This document shows, piece by piece, positions 1 through 6,036 of a DNA stretch of 34,324 nucleotides. The stretch is taken from contig NZ_SUMC01000077.1 of assembly GCF_005047355.1 (NCBI RefSeq), forward strand, positions 1 through 34,324, read 5' to 3'. The stretch comes from Actinacidiphila oryziradicis (GTDB lineage Bacteria; Actinomycetota; Actinomycetes; Streptomycetales; Streptomycetaceae). Below the pieces are notes generated by a model. It was not told where the DNA came from. It did not search any database and worked only from the letters and a program-made list of their open reading frames with translations. Position 1 is the first letter of the stretch, and the number at the start of each line of letters is the position of its first letter. A program made the position numbers and the translations under genes.

Positions 1-196
1 CCTCACCCGCGCAATCAACCCCGGCGGCCAGCACATCCAGCGAGGCCTCATCCCACCGGGAAGCAATCAGAGCCCGGGTCAAGTCCTGGCACAGCCCGGC
101 GAGGAAGGACACCCGCTCCGACAGCACCCGCTGACCCACCCGTTCACCGCTGTCCTCGACCAGGCCACGGAAGGCAGTACACGTCGCCGTCGCCAT
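1..196 (-). CDS. Partial hypothetical protein leaving the left edge
   Basis: An open frame runs leftward from an ATG at 196 to the window edge without a stop (65 complete codons). It begins MATATCTAFRGLVEDSG and continues with a helical-looking stretch containing VSFLAGLCQDLTRAL. I do not recognise the family. Codon use is typical of high-GC actinobacterial coding DNA, with G or C at most third positions. No good ribosome site precedes the ATG. A 17-bp motif that recurs inverted near the right edge lies 154 bp upstream, so this could be the first gene of a mobile element extending beyond the window. The protein is incomplete, so no function is assigned. Confidence 0.4.
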   Translation of the reverse strand, partial: MATATCTAFRGLVEDSGERVGQRVLSERVSFLAGLCQDLTRALIASRWDEASLDVLAAGVDCAGE

Positions 197-338
197 CAAC
201 CGTGCCACACCCACCCCCTCCCACCCGACCCCGCACACCCTGCCAACACGACGCATCCCCGCATCCGATCGGCCTAACGACCGACCATCACACAAAGACA
301 CGCACCCGCCGACACCGCCCGATTCATACAGGAACACG

Positions 339-369
339 CAGCCAAACCATCAACAGTTGAAGACCCTGC
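339..369 (-). repeat. Left copy of a 31-bp inverted near-repeat
   Basis: Positions 351-367 (CAACAGTTGAAGACCCT) are the exact reverse complement of 34002-34018. Extending both copies to 31 bp gives 26 matching positions. Each copy lies roughly 150 bp upstream of an outward-facing gene. This could be a pair of insertion-sequence ends or a shared upstream element. The stretch 197-474 otherwise holds nothing I can name. Confidence 0.5.
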
Positions 370-474
370 AGCCCTGAAAGAAACCCCGCGGCCCCCTCAG
401 CGGGATACTCCTCACCGGCCCCGCCGCCAATCACCGGAGCAATAGTCAAGACCTGTGGATGCATGGTTGACGTG

Positions 475-640
475 TCAGCGGTTGCGTCTGCGGGTGAGGC
501 TGGTTTTGGCGGTGTTGCGCACCCGTCTGGTGCGGCCGGTCTCGGCCAGGACCGAGAGGGCTGCTGACGAATCCAGACTGTCTACGATCTTGCGTTGCAG
601 CCAGTTGGACGAGTCCGTCAGCGCGCCGGGAACCCACTGA
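475..640 (-). pseudogene. Possible 3' gene fragment next to the IS end
   Basis: On the minus strand an open frame enters from the IS boundary as QWVPGALTDSSNWLQRKIV and ends after about 54 residues in a basic tail rich in Arg and Thr, with TGA at 475-477. It reads like the C-terminal end of a protein, but no start lies nearby because the frame runs into the IS inverted repeat at 644. On the far side of the IS the same frame continues only as an unremarkable Arg/Ser-rich stretch, so I cannot show that the IS split one gene. Low confidence; it may be a chance frame. Confidence 0.25.
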
Positions 641-643
641 GCC
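641..643. repeat. Candidate 3-bp target duplication, left side of IS
   Basis: The trinucleotide GCC stands immediately outside the left inverted repeat, and GCC also stands at 2253-2255 immediately outside the right one. Three bases can match by chance, so this is only weak support for the insertion boundaries. Confidence 0.35.
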
Positions 644-668
644 TTCGCCATCTTCGAACGTGCTGGTC
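643..668 (+). repeat. Left terminal inverted repeat of the IS
   Basis: These 26 bp are the exact reverse complement of 2228-2253. The outermost bases read TTCGCCATCTTCG going inward. Confidence 0.8.
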
Positions 669-812
669 AGAGGGTCTGGCGTGGCGTTCGGCCGGGGTGC
701 TTGCGCTGGTCGCGGGCAGGAGTCTGCGGTCTTGATCATCTGACTGGTCGGGCCGGTGCGGTTTCGCCGGTTCCCGCGCGCTGCTTCCCCGGCGCCGCCT
801 ACGATCCGCTGC

Positions 813-1233
813 ATGGTGGAGTCCGAGATCGCGGAACGGATCGCCGCGCGCCGCGCGGAACTGGACGAACTCGAAGAACAGCTGGTCAAACAGCTTGATC
901 AGGTGCGGGCCGAGCGCGACGAACTCGCCGTGGCCGAGCGGGTCTGGCACCGGATGGCCGAGCAGTTCGCCGACGAACAGGCCGCAGCCACGCCGGTTCC
1001 CGTGCAGGTGGCGGGGCGTGCGGTGCTCCTGGTCCCCGCACCGGGAGGGCGGAATGGACCAGACCGTGCTGCCGCCGGAGTACCAGAAGATCCTCGCCGT
1101 GGTCCGCCAGGCTGGGGCGCCGGTGGCGACCCGGGCGGTCGGCGAGGCGCTGGGCCTGGAGGTGGGTGTGCGGGGCAGACTGGAGCTGCTGCGGGGGAAG
1201 CTGACCAAGCTCCGCTTCACCACCCGCCCGTGA
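813..1233 (+). pseudogene. IS accessory protein, frameshifted
   Basis: The frame opens with ATG at 813 and encodes a charged helix (ERIAARRAELDELEEQ), probably a coiled coil. It then continues to VQVAGRAVLLVP near residue 75. There the frame is lost: four C residues at 1034-1037 replace the three found in the second copy of this gene on the opposite strand (3694-3996). In the shifted frame the protein resumes with LPPEYQKILAVVRQAGAPVA and a winged-helix-like segment (ATRAVGEALGLEV), ending at 1231-1233. I recognise this only as a short protein that accompanies Streptomyces insertion elements; its function is unknown. The comparison with the second copy makes a one-base insertion the simplest explanation. 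Confidence 0.55.
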
Positions 1234-1314
1234 CCGGCACTGTTGCCCCCGGCGGCCGCCTCGTGGGCGAGCTCGTGGCGTAACTGCGGTGCCCCCGGCG
1301 GTCGTTGAGATTGT

Positions 1315-2153
1315 GTGACCAAAACCAAAGAACGCGCCGAAGACACCGTCTCCCTTGTCTACCAGTGCAAGCTGAACGTGTCCACGCGCACCATCACTCA
1401 CCTCGCCGACCTGCTGCGCTCCCACCTGAAGGCGATCCGCTCCCCGTTCCGGTCGCAGCCCACGGGCCGGATCGCGGTGCTCGTGCTCGCGATGCTGCGG
1501 CACGACCAGCGCCTGCTCGACCTGGCCGGCGGCAACGGCATACCCGAATCCACGCTGCGCGCTGGCGCGACGAGATGATCGGACTGCTCGCCGCGAAGGC
1601 CCCGCGCCTCGACCGCGCCCTGCGCAAGATCGCCAAGCGGGGCGGGGAGGTGGTGCTGATCGACGGCACCCTGGTCCCCACCCAGCGCCGCACCGGAGCA
1701 GACGACCGGCCCAACTACTCGGGCAAGCACCACCGCCACGGCCTGCATTTCCTCGCCCTGACCGACGAGAAGGGCAAGCTGATCTGGATCTCCGCGGCCC
1801 GGCCGGGACGGACCTACGACACGACCGCCGCCCGCCACGACAAGATCACCCGGCACTTGAAGGCGGCCGGCCTCGGCGCGCTCGCCGACCTGGGCTTCAT
1901 CGGCGTGGACAAACCCAAGAACCCCGACGACCTGGTCATCGTCGCCGGCTTCAAGGCCACCCGCGCCCGCAAGCTCACCCCGGGCCAGAAGCAGGCCGAC
2001 CGCATCCTGGCCGCCGGACGCGCCCCCGTCGAACACGGCTTCGCCCACCTAAAGAACTGGCGGATCCTCACCAAGCTCCGCACCGACCCCGGCCGCGCCA
2101 CCGCGCTCCTGCGCGCCCTGCTCGTCCTGACCAACATCGAAGTCAACCGCTGA
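1315..2153 (+). pseudogene. IS5-family DDE transposase, -1 frameshift
   Basis: Translation starts at GTG 1315 (MTKTKERAEDTVS) and runs through a helix-turn-helix-like N-terminal region to IPESTLR. One base then appears to be missing near 1557-1560. In the next frame the protein continues RWRDEMIGLLAAKAPRLDRA to the stop at 2153. The catalytic domain is of the DDE_Tnp_4 type: first Asp in VVLIDGT, second in ALADLGFIG, and Glu in APVEHGFAHLKNWRIL. All three carboxylates are present. No obvious slippery heptamer lies at the shift, so I favour a mutation over programmed frameshifting, though some IS5 subgroups do use -1 slippage. The intact protein would be about 280 residues, normal for the family. 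Confidence 0.75.
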
Positions 2154-2227
2154 CAGACGATCAAGACCGCAGGCACCCGCCCACGCCGAGCACGAGCACG
2201 CCCACGGAGCGTCACGCCAGCCTCTTC

Positions 2228-2253
2228 GACCAGCACGTTCGAAGATGGCGAAG
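2228..2253 (-). repeat. Right terminal inverted repeat of the IS
   Basis: Exact reverse complement of 643-668. GCC follows at 2253-2255 and may be part of the target duplication. Confidence 0.8.
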
Positions 2254-2394
2254 CCTCACGATGTCGCGACGGCGATACGCGCGGTCTCTTGCACCGCGCA
2301 TGGTTGCGGTGACGTGGACGTAACTGTGTGCGGAGTCTGACCCGGTGCGTCGAGCGCCGAGGAGTCGCGGCTGAAGGTCTCCGCTGTGCCACGG

Positions 2395-2859
2395 TCACAT
2401 GGTGATGAGCGTGGCTGACGCAAAGCGAGCCGCAGTTGGGCCAGGTGCAGTCCGCGTTGCGTCGGCAGGGTTGTACGGCGCCCAGGCGGGCTCACGGAGG
2501 GCAGGGCAGTGTTCGGGAGTTGGATGGTTCGCGATGTCGATCATGCGGTCGAGAGCGTCGCGTGCGGCAGCAAGGTCGGCCATGGCGGCGGTGATGCGGT
2601 TGCGCTCCGATGCCAGCAGCTCGAAGGCCTTGGGGGAGGCGTGCCCGGTATCGACGCAGGGCAGCAGCTGCAGGATGGTCCGGCTGGGCAGGCCGGCGGT
2701 GAAGAACTGCTGGATCAGCCGGACACGTTCGACGGCTGACTCGGGGTAGGTTCGCTGGCCGCTGGGGGTGCGTTCCGAGGTGAGCAGACCCTGCTCTTCG
2801 TAGTACCGGAGAGCTCTGGTGCTGACCCCCGCCAGGTGTGCGATCTCGCCTATCCGCAT
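2395..2859 (-). CDS. MerR-family transcriptional regulator
   Basis: This 154-residue protein starts at ATG 2859, preceded at 7 nt by AGGAGG. The N-terminal MerR winged helix is clear: MRIGEIAHLAGVSTRALRYY, then EEQGLL and RTYPESAVERVRLI. A long helix follows (about residues 80-115, RNRITAAMADLAAARDAL) which in this family forms the dimer coiled coil. The C-terminus is short and has no recognisable ligand domain or metal-binding cysteine cluster. It is transcribed divergently from the SDR gene at 2994. MerR proteins commonly control a divergent neighbour by twisting an over-long promoter spacer, so the SDR gene is the likely target. The inducer cannot be read from the sequence. Confidence 0.85.
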   Translation of the reverse strand: MRIGEIAHLAGVSTRALRYYEEQGLLTSERTPSGQRTYPESAVERVRLIQQFFTAGLPSRTILQLLPCVDTGHASPKAFELLASERNRITAAMADLAAARDALDRMIDIANHPTPEHCPALREPAWAPYNPADATRTAPGPTAARFASATLITM

Positions 2860-2897
2860 CTGCGTCCTCCTCTGATTCCGGCTTCGCGGTTCTCCAC

Positions 2898-2929
2898 TTG
2901 ACCTTGACGCCAATGTGAGGTTTTACCGT
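2898..2929 (+). promoter_or_regulatory. Putative MerR-type promoter/operator for the SDR gene
   Basis: TTGACC (2898-2903) and TACCGT (2924-2929) are separated by 20 bp, the long spacer typical of MerR-activated promoters. An imperfect dyad CCTTGAC-N5-TGTGAGG (2902-2920) lies inside the spacer. Both the position between divergent genes and the spacing fit; the dyad is weak. Confidence 0.45.
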
Positions 2930-2993
2930 AGCCGATGCCGGGCCGGATGCGGCTCGCCGAACCCGAGAGACCTACGCAGGAAGCAAGGAACCC

Positions 2994-3719
2994 ATGAACG
3001 TCACCGACCAGATCGCCCTCGTCACCGGAGCCAACCGCGGTATCGGCCGTCAGTTCGTGCTCGAACTGCTCGAGCGCGGGGCGAGCAAGGTCTACGCGAC
3101 GGCTCGCCGCCCCGAGAGCCTCGACTTCGACGACACCCGGGTGGTGCCGCTGCGACTCGACATTGTCGACCTCGAGTCCGTCATCGCGGCAGCGGCGACC
3201 GCGCGGGATGTGACCCTCCTGGTCAACAACGCCGGCATCGCGACCGGTGCCGCCCTCGTCACGGGTGACCTGGACGAGGTCCACCGCGAGATGGACACGC
3301 ACTTCTGGGGCACGCTCGACGTGATCCGCGAGTTCAGCCCCGTCCTCGCGGCCAACGGCGGAGGTGCAATCGTGAACGTCCTGTCGGCGCTGTCGTGGTT
3401 CGCCGTCCCGGGCACCGGCTCGTACTCCGCTGCCAAGGCTGCGGAGTGGAACATGACGAACGGCGTCCGTCTCGAGCTCGCGGCTCAGGGCACGCTCGTC
3501 CAAGGCGTCCTCCTCGGCGCCGCCGACACGGACATCTCGGCCGGATACGACGGACCCAAGATCGATCCCCGCGACGTGCCGCGCCGCTCGCTCGACGGCC
3601 TGGCCGCCGGCTCGATCGAGGTGATCGTCGATGACTGGACCGCAATGGTGAAAGCGTCGCTCGTCGGCGATCCCGCCGTGTTCTACGCACAGATCACCGA
3701 GTTGCTCGGTGCGAGTTGA
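2994..3719 (+). CDS. SDR-family oxidoreductase
   Basis: A 241-residue short-chain dehydrogenase/reductase, a cytoplasmic NAD(P)-dependent enzyme. The cofactor motif TGANRGIG is at about residues 11-18, the structural NNAG motif at about 79-82, and the catalytic Tyr and Lys in YSAAK at about 144-148. Length is typical of classical SDRs. The start ATG follows AAGGAA at 2984-2989. The substrate is unknown, but the divergent MerR gene suggests induction by a small molecule or redox signal. The stop codon coincides with the point where similarity to a degenerate IS accessory gene begins on the opposite strand, so the last few codons could have been altered by that junction, although the C-terminus looks normal for the family. 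Confidence 0.85.
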   Translation: MNVTDQIALVTGANRGIGRQFVLELLERGASKVYATARRPESLDFDDTRVVPLRLDIVDLESVIAAAATARDVTLLVNNAGIATGAALVTGDLDEVHREMDTHFWGTLDVIREFSPVLAANGGGAIVNVLSALSWFAVPGTGSYSAAKAAEWNMTNGVRLELAAQGTLVQGVLLGAADTDISAGYDGPKIDPRDVPRRSLDGLAAGSIEVIVDDWTAMVKASLVGDPAVFYAQITELLGAS

Positions 3720-3996
3720 GCAGCCAGCCGCGCCCGGCGAGCTTGGACAGCTTCCCCCGCAGCGGCTCCAGTCTGCCCCGCACCGTCACCTCCAGCCCCA
3801 GCGCCTCGCCGACCTGCCGGGTCGCCACCGGCGCCCCGGCCCGGCGGACGACGGCGAGGATCTTCTGGTACTCCGGCGGCAATGCGTCCTCGGCCACGCC
3901 GGGCCCACGGTGCGGGACCAGCAGCACCGGTCGGCCCGCGACCTGCGCCGTCGGCTGCGCAGCCGCCGCCGTCTCCGCGGCGAGCTGCTCGGCCAT
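3694..3996 (-). pseudogene. Second, truncated copy of the IS accessory gene
   Basis: This minus-strand frame matches the accessory protein at 813-1233, in the same order: MAEQLAAETAAA, VAGRPVLLVPHRGPG, LPPEYQKILAVVRRAGAPVA, VGEALGLEVTVRGRLE and LRGKLSKLAGRGWL. The coiled-coil N-terminus (about 47 residues) is missing because similarity stops at the internal Met at 3996. The 3' end runs directly into the last codons of the SDR gene. Unlike the first copy it has no frameshift at the C-run. No terminal repeats flank it and no transposase is attached. It is a remnant of a related element inserted in the opposite direction. Confidence 0.6.
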
Positions 3997-4015
3997 CTAC
4001 GGAAGTGGTCATCTC

Positions 4016-4616
4016 ATGGGCATGCCTGATCCCGTCGTGCCGCGCCGGGCGTTCGTCGCCGTGTCAGCGATCGGAGTGGTCCGCATGGCGGTCGGTGACA
4101 ACGCCGGGACAGTGCCGGTCCCGCCACTGGTACCGACGAACGTGCAGGTCACCAGCGATCAGTTCTCCGCGCACATCGAACCGTCCCTCGCGGTGAACCC
4201 GCGGCGCCGGGACAACCTGATCGCAGCCTGCCGGGTCTTCGAAGGACCGCTGATCGGCATCGCCGCCTACGCGTCCTTCGACGGAGGCGGTACCTGGTCC
4301 GGCACCGGGCTGCTACCCGGCCTTGTGGCGGACTCGGACGGCAACGCGAGCGTGGCCTTCGATGCGCGGGGACGAGGTTTCGTGTGCGGCGTGGTGGCGA
4401 ACGGCGCGACGCGTCGCGGCGACGCCCACCTCTGGGGCACCGGCGACGGCGGGCAGAGCTTCCAGCCGCCGGTCATCGCGATCCCGGGCGGTTTTGGCCT
4501 CACCGACCACCCGTCGCTCGCGATCGATCAGGGGCCTGCCTCATCGCCGCCCCGCCTCTACGTGGCCGCCAGGCTCTACGGCACAGCGGACGACGGCCTG
4601 GTGTTCGTCCGTGGCA
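4016..4616 (+). pseudogene. N-terminal fragment of a sialidase-like (BNR) protein
   Basis: From ATG 4016 (or 4022) the frame gives a Tat-like or weak signal start (VPRRAFVAVSAIG) and then a beta-propeller-type protein: HIEPSLAVNPRRRDNLIAACR, an Asp-box-like SFDGGGTWSGTG, a second one (GTGDGGQSFQPP) and HPSLAIDQ. These are features of six-bladed sialidase/BNR proteins, which are usually about twice this length. After VARLYGTADDGLVFV, near 4614, the sequence changes without loss of frame to a piece of a tyrosine recombinase. The combined frame stays open to 5140 but is a chance fusion. Its start lies only about 20 bp from the end of the IS-gene remnant. Confidence 0.5.
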
Positions 4617-4832
4617 CCGCGCAGGTGATGCGGTTCGTGACGGAGCACGCGCGGTCACAGCCCCATCGGACCGCACGCGTGGTCGGAGCGTTGCGCTCAC
4701 TGCTCCGGTTCCTCCACGTCGTCGGGATCACCGCTACCGGGCTGGCCGCGGGCCTGCCTTCGGTCGCGGCGTGGAAGCTCAGCGGGTTGCCCAAGGCGCT
4801 TCCCGGCGACCAGGTCGCGGCCGCGGGAGCCG
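4617..4832 (+). pseudogene. Tyrosine-recombinase N-terminal domain fragment
   Basis: About 70 codons in frame with the preceding sialidase fragment encode VMRFVTEHARSQ, VVGALRSLLRFLHVVGI and AAWKLSGLPKALPGDQVAA. This is the helical core-binding domain of phage-type integrases, just before the catalytic domain. No catalytic Arg/His/Tyr region follows; after 4832 the frame encodes unrelated low-complexity residues to the stop at 5140. It is debris from a lost integrase. A possible C-terminal integrase piece lies at 31927-32098 on the other strand. Confidence 0.5.
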
Positions 4833-4891
4833 CCAAGGCCAGCCGACGCCCCGGACACCGCCATGGGCATCCGGGCGCTGTTGTCTCCCTG

Positions 4892-5032
4892 CTACTCGCT
4901 GGTGGCCTTCTGCGCCTTCTTCTGGCAGTGCCCGCAGGCCTTGCAGGTGCCCGGCTTGACCGGGGAGGTGTTCCCCCATTTCGGATCCGCCTCGCCGTGC
5001 AACGGGTGCAGGCACGTACCGCAGACGAACAT
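4892..5032 (-). CDS. Small four-cysteine (zinc-ribbon-like) protein
   Basis: A 46-residue frame starts at ATG 5032, with GGAAGAGAG 9 nt upstream. It has two CxxC knuckles: CGTC at residues 4-7 and CKAC at 30-33, plus a nearby extra Cys (CGHC, 33-36). The tail is lysine-rich (KKAQKA). The arrangement suggests a single structural zinc site. I do not recognise the family. Candidate roles (DNA- or protein-binding adaptor) are inference only. It sits between the integrase fragment and the toxin-antitoxin pair and is read in the same direction as the latter. The ribosome site and cysteine spacing support a real gene despite its size. Confidence 0.5.
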   Translation of the reverse strand: MFVCGTCLHPLHGEADPKWGNTSPVKPGTCKACGHCQKKAQKATSE

Positions 5033-5136
5033 GTTGGCTTGCTCTCTTCCGATCGGCAGGGCACGGAATACGCCCTCACCTATTGCGGAGGGGAGCGAGC
5101 ACACGTGACAGCAACAGTCGGAAGTTTCGGCCGCTG

Positions 5137-5508
5137 TTAGCTGGCCACCCACTGGCGTAGCTGCACCGCGATCTGCTGCACCCCGATCAGGCCGGCCCCG
5201 GTGTTCATGACCAGAGCCGCCGCGGACTTCGGCGGGTACTCCAGGTGGTACCCGTTGACCGCGAGGAACCCAACGGTGGTCAGCCACGCGAATTGCCCAT
5301 TGGAGTGCTCGAGGCTGTCCAGCCGCGCGAGGGTGTGGAGCAGTGCGGCAGCCTTGAGCCAGTCGGAGCCGTACACGTCACGTTCCATCGCGCGGGCACG
5401 GTGACGGGCCACAGTGGCGAACAGCGGCCCAAGGTCATTCACCTGCGGGTCGCCGTCGATCCGCTCGGCGAGACGGAGCAGCCACACCTCATCGACGTAC
5501 TCGGTCAC
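5137..5508 (-). CDS. Fic/Doc-like toxin component, degenerate Fic motif
   Basis: A 123-residue protein resembling the toxin half of actinobacterial Fic-family toxin-antitoxin systems. The helical core is visible (KAAALLHTLARL, then FAWLTTVGFLAVNGYHL). Where Doc/Fic proteins carry HPFxxGNKR, this one has DSLEHSNGQ, so the catalytic His and the phosphate-binding residues are absent. From memory, an LEHSN-type sequence recurs in related Streptomyces proteins, so this may be a subfamily trait and not local decay. Its ATG overlaps the antitoxin stop by 4 nt (ATGA), so the pair is translationally coupled. Known Doc toxins phosphorylate EF-Tu and Fic enzymes AMPylate targets; neither activity can be assumed here. 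Confidence 0.65.
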   Translation of the reverse strand: MTEYVDEVWLLRLAERIDGDPQVNDLGPLFATVARHRARAMERDVYGSDWLKAAALLHTLARLDSLEHSNGQFAWLTTVGFLAVNGYHLEYPPKSAAALVMNTGAGLIGVQQIAVQLRQWVAS

Positions 5509-5801
5509 GCGGCAGTTCCGTGGGCCTGGCTGTCCATCTCGGCGAGGCGGCGGGCAGCCTCTTCCTCAGCCCGGCGGAATTCAGCGTTCATCGCCGCGTC
5601 CTCCGGGCAGACCTCAGCGAACGCACCCTTGCTATAGGCGTAGGCCTCCAGTGCAGCGTCCAGGAACGCGGTCTGCTTGGCGAGAGCGCGGCTCAGCGCG
5701 GCGTCCCTGATGTACTGGCGGGCGCTGACGCCAGCGGCGTGCGCGGCGGCAGTGACGGCTTCCAGCTCGTTTTCCTCGAAGGGGACGTTCATTCCAGGCA
5801 T
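5505..5801 (-). CDS. Ribbon-helix-helix antitoxin partner of the Fic-like toxin
   Basis: A 98-residue protein (MPGMNVPFEENELEAV...) whose N-terminal 45 residues fit a ribbon-helix-helix DNA-binding fold: a short strand (MNVPF), then helices ending in VSARQYIRDAAL. The C-terminal half is acidic and helical (RRAEEEAARRLAEMD) and probably wraps the toxin. I chose ATG 5801: a -10-like TACCAT lies on the minus strand at 5809-5814, leaving 7 nt, which would make the message leaderless. ATG 5792 is the alternative. Three GTAC-centred repeats at 9-bp spacing cover this promoter and are the probable autorepression site. The gene overlaps the toxin gene by 4 nt. Confidence 0.65.
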   Translation of the reverse strand: MPGMNVPFEENELEAVTAAAHAAGVSARQYIRDAALSRALAKQTAFLDAALEAYAYSKGAFAEVCPEDAAMNAEFRRAEEEAARRLAEMDSQAHGTAA

Positions 5802-5825
5802 AGTACTGATGGTACCGCTAGTACC
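5802..5825 (-). promoter_or_regulatory. Triple GTAC operator over the antitoxin promoter
   Basis: AGTACT (5802-5807), GGTACC (5811-5816) and AGTACC (5820-5825) share GTAC cores placed exactly 9 bp apart. Ribbon-helix-helix antitoxins typically bind short tandem repeats at their own promoter. The repeats overlap the -10-like element at 5809-5814. Confidence 0.5.
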
Positions 5826-5947
5826 TGCCTCATGGGAGGCCTTGCGGATCCGCGCCGTTTGCGGCTGGTGACGATCCCGCAACCCAGCATCTGATCGTGC
5901 ACGACGGTTGTGCGGCGACGACATGCGAAGGTAACGTGCCCGTGATC

Positions 5948-5961
5948 TTGCAACGTTGCAA
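5948..5961. promoter_or_regulatory. LacI-type operator O1 upstream of the GH93-like gene
   Basis: A perfect 14-bp palindrome, TTGCAACGTTGCAA, with a central CG as in LacI/GalR operators. It lies 76 bp upstream of the enzyme gene and is the best of five related sites in the window. Confidence 0.8.
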
Positions 5962-5984
5962 AGCGGTGCGTCCGCGTTGCCCTA

Positions 5985-5998
5985 TTTCAACGTTGCAA
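5985..5998. promoter_or_regulatory. LacI-type operator O2 upstream of the GH93-like gene
   Basis: TTTCAACGTTGCAA matches the operator consensus at 13 of 14 positions. Its centre is 37 bp from that of O1. I could not place a convincing promoter between the two sites. Confidence 0.75.
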
Positions 5999-6036
5999 GC
6001 CCTCTGCCGGCATCTTTCTTCAAGGAGCTCTTGCAC

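Larger units (their letters stand above)
644..2252 (+). mobile_element. IS5-like insertion sequence, both genes frameshifted
   Basis: The element is bounded by inverted repeats that are identical over 26 bp (643-668 against 2228-2253). Imperfect similarity continues inward to about 748 and 2148, including a shared TGCGGTCTTGATC. GCC directly outside each end may be the target duplication. Inside are an accessory reading frame (813-1233) and a DDE transposase (1315-2153), both on the plus strand and each broken by a single-base frameshift. Length (about 1.6 kb) and transposase type fit the IS5 superfamily. The near-perfect ends suggest recent insertion. The two frameshifts suggest it cannot move by itself, unless the transposase is made by programmed frameshifting as in some IS5 subgroups. 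Confidence 0.75.

Noticed and set aside
1557..1575. Programmed -1 frameshift signal in the transposase
   Set aside because: No A-rich slippery heptamer or convincing downstream stem was visible, so a plain one-base loss is simpler.
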